Below, piece after piece: positions 7,182 through 10,909 of a DNA stretch of 10,909 nt. The notes below the pieces were generated by a model. It was not told the origin of the DNA and did not search any database. It saw only the letters and a list, made by a program, of their open reading frames with translations. The DNA lies in assembly GCA_035575925.1 (NCBI GenBank), contig DATLXK010000031.1, positions 1 to 10,909 of the forward strand, in the 5' to 3' direction. The translations under genes and the position numbers were made by a program. Source of the stretch: DASWTL01 sp035575925. GTDB lineage: Bacteria; Bacteroidota; Bacteroidia; Sphingobacteriales; Sphingobacteriaceae. The number at the start of each line of letters is the position of its first letter. The stretch's first letter is position 1.

Positions 7182-7246
7182 GGATGATTCATGAATCATC
7201 ATTTTTATGGTATAGGGATGATTCATGAATCATCCCTATACCATAA
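7179..7246. repeat. Twin palindromic repeat: 22-base direct repeat, second copy inside a perfect 42-bp palindrome
   Basis: An identical 22-base unit, TAG + G + the 18-bp palindrome GATGATTCATGAATCATC, occurs at 7179-7200 and again at 7213-7234, 34 bases apart start to start. The second copy is the core of a perfect 42-bp palindrome at 7205-7246 with arms beginning TTATGGTATAGGG and centre CATG. The first copy lacks the outer arms. The two can fold separately or the left copy can pair with an arm of the right, giving mutually exclusive structures. The TAG of the first copy is the glycosidase stop. The second palindrome is not followed by T residues. It could be a dispersed REP/MITE-like repeat, a dual operator or an mRNA-stabilising structure. 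Confidence 0.85.
7183..7206 (+). terminator. Terminator-like hairpin after the glycosidase gene
   Basis: The first palindrome copy folds as GATGATT (7183-7189), loop CATG, AATCATC (7194-7200), followed by ATTTTT. A 7-bp stem with a tetraloop and a T-run is a plausible intrinsic terminator or attenuator for the glycosidase message. The stem is AT-rich, so strength may be modest, and readthrough into the downstream trio is possible. Confidence 0.45.
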
Positions 7247-7266
7247 TCCATTTATAAACCATCAAT

Positions 7267-8316
7267 ATGTTTAAAGCACTACATACAAGTATAATTCTGG
7301 CAATGATACTTCTATCTGGAGAAGCATTTTCACAAGCTGTTCCCGGAAAAAAACCTGTAAAGATTATTTATGATACAGATATTGATCTGGATGTAGACGA
7401 TGTTGGAGCTCTGGCACTACTCCATGCCCTTGCCGATAATGGGGAAGCTGAAATCCTTGGAGTGATCTGCGACTCCCCAACGCCCTATGGGGCTACTACT
7501 ATATCCTCCATTAATCGGTATTACAAACATCCGGAAATTCCTATTGGGGATATGCCTGTTGAAGAATATATATACGATAAAAGCTTTACTGAGAAATATC
7601 ATGGATATGCTGTAAATTTTCCATACGGTCATTTCAATGTGCCTATGTTTGGTCGCTTTGATCATGGTATTAAAAGCCGTAAAGATGTGTGGAACGGAAT
7701 GCAGCTCTACCGCAAATTATTGTCTGAAGCTCCGGATAAAAGTGTAACTATTGCAGCCGTAGGTTTAGTAACAATATTAGAAGATTTAATGTATAGCAAG
7801 CCAGACAAGTATAGTAAGCTTACTGGCATGGAACTTATAAAAAAGAAAGTAGATCAACTGGTGTGTATGGTAGGCGCCAGTGAGCCTCGGCGTGAAAAAA
7901 TTGATTTTAACTGGGGCTTTGACGGACGTGGAGATGCTGAACGTGTAAGCAGACAGTGGCCTACTCCTATCGTGATTATGCCTTTAGGAAGTGCAATTAA
8001 AACCGGAGCCCGTCTTACTACAGAAACTCCTGAAACTAATCCAGTAAGAGCTGCTTATGAATTATTTCTTGCTAAAGAGAAAACTAAAAGCCGCTCAAGC
8101 TGGGATCAGCTTACTGTTTTGTATGCGGTACGCGGTGCAGGAGATCTATTTACAGAAGTATCTGGCAAACGACTTGAATTTACTGAAACTCCGGTACTCT
8201 ATGAATGGCGTGAAGTGCAGCAGGGAGAAATTAGCCATGTTTTATTAAAACAAGTGGCATCTAATGAAATATTGCAAAAAATAGTTGAAGACCTGATGGT
8301 TCAGGCACCAAAATAA
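7267..8316 (+). CDS. Secreted nucleoside-hydrolase-family protein (IunH-like superfamily)
   Basis: An exported member of the inosine/uridine-preferring nucleoside hydrolase fold, which in canonical members cleaves N-ribosidic bonds using a Ca-binding Asp cluster. Residues 1-23 form a Sec signal (ending AFSQ). The N-terminal metal loop is IIYDTDIDLDVDDVGALALL at 33-52, matching the family DTDxxxDxDDxxAL pattern with Asp36, Asp38, Asp44 and Asp45; a VTIAAVGLVTILEDLM stretch (160-175) matches the central T-x-x-x-x-GPLTNL-type motif loosely; the last metal Asp is Asp280 in SSWDQLTVLYAVRG (277-290). Classic enzymes have His before that Asp; this one has Trp279. That WDQ form appears to mark a separate secreted branch whose substrate I cannot state. 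At 349 residues it is full length. The gene starts 20 bases after the 42-bp palindrome and ends 11 bases before the next gene, so the two are probably co-transcribed. Confidence 0.85.
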   Translation: MFKALHTSIILAMILLSGEAFSQAVPGKKPVKIIYDTDIDLDVDDVGALALLHALADNGEAEILGVICDSPTPYGATTISSINRYYKHPEIPIGDMPVEEYIYDKSFTEKYHGYAVNFPYGHFNVPMFGRFDHGIKSRKDVWNGMQLYRKLLSEAPDKSVTIAAVGLVTILEDLMYSKPDKYSKLTGMELIKKKVDQLVCMVGASEPRREKIDFNWGFDGRGDAERVSRQWPTPIVIMPLGSAIKTGARLTTETPETNPVRAAYELFLAKEKTKSRSSWDQLTVLYAVRGAGDLFTEVSGKRLEFTETPVLYEWREVQQGEISHVLLKQVASNEILQKIVEDLMVQAPK

Positions 8317-8327
8317 AAAAAACGATT

Positions 8328-9776
8328 ATGAAGTTAATTTCTAAAGGTGCATACTTATTATGTATGTTTATTCTGTTAAATCAAAACCTTAAAGCAAACC
8401 AAACCTTTTTAGAATCATCCAATACTAAACCTGCTAAAAAAGTGATAAGAGCTGGAGTGAGTCAAATGGATATCACACCACCTGTTGGCACTCCCCTTGC
8501 CGGATATGCCGAAGAGCGTGTTTCTACAGCAATCCACGATACCTTGTGGTCTAAAGCCATTGTATTAGAACAGGGCAAAGAAAAGTTTGCTTTTATATTT
8601 TGTGATTTGATTGAGGTAAGCTGGAATATTTCAAAAGCAGCCCGTGAACAGATTAGCCATCACATTAATATTCCGGTAAAAAATATTATTGTTGCTGCTA
8701 CTCATTCGCACACCGGACCAGAATTCCGTGAAGGGCGTATTGAACGATACCGTGAAGGGCAAATGGCTAAATACGGTAAAGTTAATTACCCTAAAATTGA
8801 TTACCCCAAATTTCTTGTTGAGCAAATAGTGACAGCTGTAATTAAGGCAAATGATAATTTACAGATAGTAACTATTGAAGCAGGCAATACAGAACAACAG
8901 GAACAGATATCCTTTAACCGACGCTTTTATATGAAAGATGGTACTGTTAGGTTTAACCCGGGGCGCTTAAATCCCGATATTGTTAAGCCTGAAGGCCCTA
9001 TTGATCCTGACGTAAATATGTTAATGCTGCGCAACCCTCAAACCAAAAAGCTAAACGGCGGGCTAACGGTATTTGCCATGCATTTGGATGTGATTGGCGG
9101 CACTAAATTTAGTGCGGATTATGCATACTTTCTTGAACAGAATTTAAAAAAGAGTTTCGGAGTATCTTTTATGTCGGCTTTTGCAGCAGGAGCATGCGGA
9201 AATATTAATCACATTAATGTTAAGGAGGCTAAGCAAAATGAATCGTATGTTTTAAAAGCTGGACAAGCCTTAAGCAAAACTGTAATTAAAGAAGTCCCCA
9301 ATTTAAAACAAGTAGAAAAACCTTCCTTTAAAATGCTTTCGCGACATATTAAAGTGCCTGGAGTGCATGCAACAATCGGAAAGTTAGCAAGCGCTAAAAA
9401 AGCCTTGAAACTGCTGGATACTTCTCCAGACTCTGCTAATACTAAAATAAGACAGGTATTATTAGAGAAAACGCTGGCATTGGAAGGTTTAGAAAAAGAT
9501 GTTCTGATGGAAATCCAGGTATTTCGGGTAGATAAAGAAACTGCTATAGTAGGTTTGCCGGGCGAAATTTTCGTTGAACTGGGTTTAGCTATCAAGCGTA
9601 ATTCGCCTTTTAAAAACACTATTGTAATGACATTATGTAACGACAAACCTAGCTACATCCCAACTAAAGAGGCATTTCCGCATGGCAGTTACGAGGTTGA
9701 AGTGGCTATTGTACAGCCCGGTGGAGGAGAGATAATGGTTAAAACCGCTATTGATCTTTTAAAAAAGTTAGATTAA
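8328..9776 (+). CDS. Neutral/alkaline non-lysosomal ceramidase-like hydrolase, first paralogue
   Basis: An exported protein with the neutral ceramidase N-terminal fold (PF04734-type), a Zn amidase domain. Residues 1-24 form a Sec signal. Landmarks: AGVSQMDITPPVGTPLAGYA at 42-61, the metal motif ATHSHTGPEF (124-133; His126, His128), FAMHLDVIGG (249-258; His252), LPGEIFVELG (410-419; Glu413) and PSYIPTKEAF (441-450; Tyr443). These map by order onto His97, His204, Glu411 and Tyr448 of the Pseudomonas ceramidase, so metal binding looks preserved. The segment aligned with Gly-Asp-Val-Ser-Pro, holding the catalytic Ser274, instead reads Gly-Asn-Ile-Asn-His (291-295), so ceramide itself may not be the substrate. 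At 482 residues it lacks the C-terminal Ig-like domain of true ceramidases. It starts 11 bases after the nucleoside-hydrolase-like gene and is followed 17 bases later by a paralogue. Confidence 0.88.
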   Translation: MKLISKGAYLLCMFILLNQNLKANQTFLESSNTKPAKKVIRAGVSQMDITPPVGTPLAGYAEERVSTAIHDTLWSKAIVLEQGKEKFAFIFCDLIEVSWNISKAAREQISHHINIPVKNIIVAATHSHTGPEFREGRIERYREGQMAKYGKVNYPKIDYPKFLVEQIVTAVIKANDNLQIVTIEAGNTEQQEQISFNRRFYMKDGTVRFNPGRLNPDIVKPEGPIDPDVNMLMLRNPQTKKLNGGLTVFAMHLDVIGGTKFSADYAYFLEQNLKKSFGVSFMSAFAAGACGNINHINVKEAKQNESYVLKAGQALSKTVIKEVPNLKQVEKPSFKMLSRHIKVPGVHATIGKLASAKKALKLLDTSPDSANTKIRQVLLEKTLALEGLEKDVLMEIQVFRVDKETAIVGLPGEIFVELGLAIKRNSPFKNTIVMTLCNDKPSYIPTKEAFPHGSYEVEVAIVQPGGGEIMVKTAIDLLKKLD

Positions 9777-9793
9777 AAAATTAAAGCAAGAGG

Positions 9794-10909
9794 ATGGGAA
9801 ACAAGATTATTAAGGTATTTTTTTTATTTGTCGGAATACTGCTGATTCAAGACTTATCTACTCTGGCAAACACTGTTTGGGGATCTAAGAACAACCTACT
9901 TTTTAAGAAAAGAATAAAGGCAGGTGTTGCACAAATGGATATCACACCACCGGTGGGAATTCGTTTAGCCGGTTATTTTAGCGAACGTGTTTCTACTGGT
10001 ATACATGACCCATTGTGGGCTAAAGCAATTGTTCTGCAACAGGGGAAAGAAAAATTTGCATTCTTATTTTGTGATCTGGCAGGATTAGACCGCTCATTTA
10101 CAAAAGTCGTTCGCGAACAGATAAGTGCTAAAATCGGAATACCGGTAAGTAGTATAATTATAGCAGCAACACATACCCATACAGGACCTATGTTTTACGG
10201 CTCTACCTATGAACCCACGCTTAAAACTCTTAGTAATTTGTCTGCAAAAAAGTTTGGTCAGGATCCCTATCTTAAAAGTGAATATCCCAGCTACCTTAAT
10301 AGCCAGATTGTAAAAGCGGCAGTTTTGGCCAATAATAATTTGAGGCCAGTGTATTTAGAAACAACGGTTGCAAAACAACAAGATGAGGTTTCCTTTAATC
10401 GCCGTTTTCACATGAAAGATGGTAGTGTACGATTTAACCCTGGAGTACTTAACCCTAATATTATCCGCCCTGTTGGACCAATAGATCCTGATCTTAGCCT
10501 TCTTACGTTCCGGGATCAGAAAACCAGGGAAATTTTTGGTGGATTAACGGTTTTTGCACTTCACCTGGATGTTATTGGCGGTGTTGATCTCAGTGCTGAT
10601 TATCCTTACTTTCTTGAACAAGCTTTGAAAAAACAAATTGGAGTAAATTTCTTTTCCGCTTTCGGTCTGGGCACATGCGGTGATATTAATCATATTAATG
10701 TTAAAAAAGAAAACACTGTATCATCTAAGCAAAATTCAGAGCAGATAGGAAAATTACTTGCACAAACTATAATAAAGGCATTTCCTAAACTTTATACAGT
10801 AAAATCACCTTCTTTTAAAATGGTTTCAAAAACCATTGTTGCCCCATTGCAAAAAATTACGGATAAACAACTTGCCTACGCTAAACAAGAAGTAGACAAA
10901 CTATATGGG
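9794..10909 (+). CDS. Neutral/alkaline ceramidase-like hydrolase, second paralogue, 3' end cut by window
   Basis: The frame is open from the ATG at 9794 for 372 codons to the window edge. It is a clear paralogue of the gene just upstream: signal peptide about 1-26 (FFLFVGILLIQDLSTLA), then AGVAQMDITPPVGIRLAGYF (43-62), ATHTHTGPMF (125-134; His127, His129), SFNRRFHMKDGSVRFNPG (200-217), FALHLDVIGG (254-263; His257) and GTCGDINHIN (293-302). Here the Gly-Asp of the active-site segment is kept, whereas the first copy has Gly-Asn; the Ser of true ceramidases is again absent. The Glu and Tyr metal ligands expected in the last hundred residues lie beyond the window. The ATG is preceded by AAGAGG four to nine bases upstream, a better ribosome site than most here. 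The 17-base gap indicates one operon. Divergence in the middle (about 135-165) suggests different substrate preference. Confidence 0.88.
   Translation, partial: MGNKIIKVFFLFVGILLIQDLSTLANTVWGSKNNLLFKKRIKAGVAQMDITPPVGIRLAGYFSERVSTGIHDPLWAKAIVLQQGKEKFAFLFCDLAGLDRSFTKVVREQISAKIGIPVSSIIIAATHTHTGPMFYGSTYEPTLKTLSNLSAKKFGQDPYLKSEYPSYLNSQIVKAAVLANNNLRPVYLETTVAKQQDEVSFNRRFHMKDGSVRFNPGVLNPNIIRPVGPIDPDLSLLTFRDQKTREIFGGLTVFALHLDVIGGVDLSADYPYFLEQALKKQIGVNFFSAFGLGTCGDINHINVKKENTVSSKQNSEQIGKLLAQTIIKAFPKLYTVKSPSFKMVSKTIVAPLQKITDKQLAYAKQEVDKLYG

Noticed and set aside
7006..7226. Short open frames on both strands across the glycosidase 3' end and the palindrome
   Set aside because: They overlap the intact glycosidase C-terminus and the symmetric repeat; no start context and no protein-like pattern.
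7183..7246. CRISPR-like repeat array
   Set aside because: There are only two copies, they are palindromic throughout, and the gap between them is 12 bases; no spacers and no cas genes.
9209..9646. 145-codon minus-strand open frame
   Set aside because: It lies wholly inside the first ceramidase-like gene, antisense to well-conserved motifs; no family is recognisable and it is explained as a shadow of the real frame.

Overview
The window looks like a piece of a Bacteroidota chromosome, most likely a Sphingobacteriaceae-type soil or water bacterium such as Pedobacter or Mucilaginibacter. The evidence is an adjacent SusC/SusD outer-membrane pair, Sec and lipoprotein signals on nearly every product, AT-rich intergenic DNA, few strong Shine-Dalgarno sites, and one TAnnTTTG-like promoter element. 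The genus is a guess from style, not a match.

Layout. Bases 1-77 (minus strand) are the first 25 codons of an IS3-family transposase OrfA, running out of the left edge. About 500 bases with no recognisable gene follow; they hold a 16-bp perfect palindrome next to a short hairpin and a possible promoter. Then come a full-length SusC-like TonB-dependent transporter (649-3705) and a SusD-like surface lipoprotein (3706-5244), joined stop to start. Bases 5245-6053 are a gene graveyard: a candidate terminator, a 43-codon reading-frame scrap, a strong orphan terminator and the 3' end of an outer-membrane beta-barrel gene that has lost its front. After it lie a GH5-like glycosidase lipoprotein (6054-7181), a secreted nucleoside-hydrolase-family protein (7267-8316), and two tandem paralogues with the neutral/alkaline ceramidase N-terminal fold (8328-9776, and 9794 to the right edge, cut by the window). 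All intact genes are on the plus strand, and the last three are tightly packed (11- and 17-base gaps).

How the genes fit together. This is a polysaccharide-utilisation-like locus. SusC/SusD should bind and import a ligand; four exported hydrolase-like proteins should process it at the surface or in the periplasm. The substrate is not evident. The mix (GH5-like, nucleoside-hydrolase-like, two ceramidase-like) is not a standard starch, xylan or mannan set. Three of the four enzymes lack a residue expected for the textbook chemistry: the glycosidase has Asn-Asp-His where Asn-Glu-Pro is expected, the nucleoside hydrolase has Trp-Asp where His-Asp is expected, and both ceramidase-like proteins lack the Ser of the Pseudomonas ceramidase Gly-Asp-Val-Ser motif. 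No regulator (ECF sigma/FecR, hybrid two-component, SusR) is inside the window.

The most striking non-coding structure lies between the glycosidase and the nucleoside hydrolase: two copies of a 22-base palindromic repeat, one providing the glycosidase stop codon and a terminator-like hairpin, the other the core of a perfect 42-bp palindrome.
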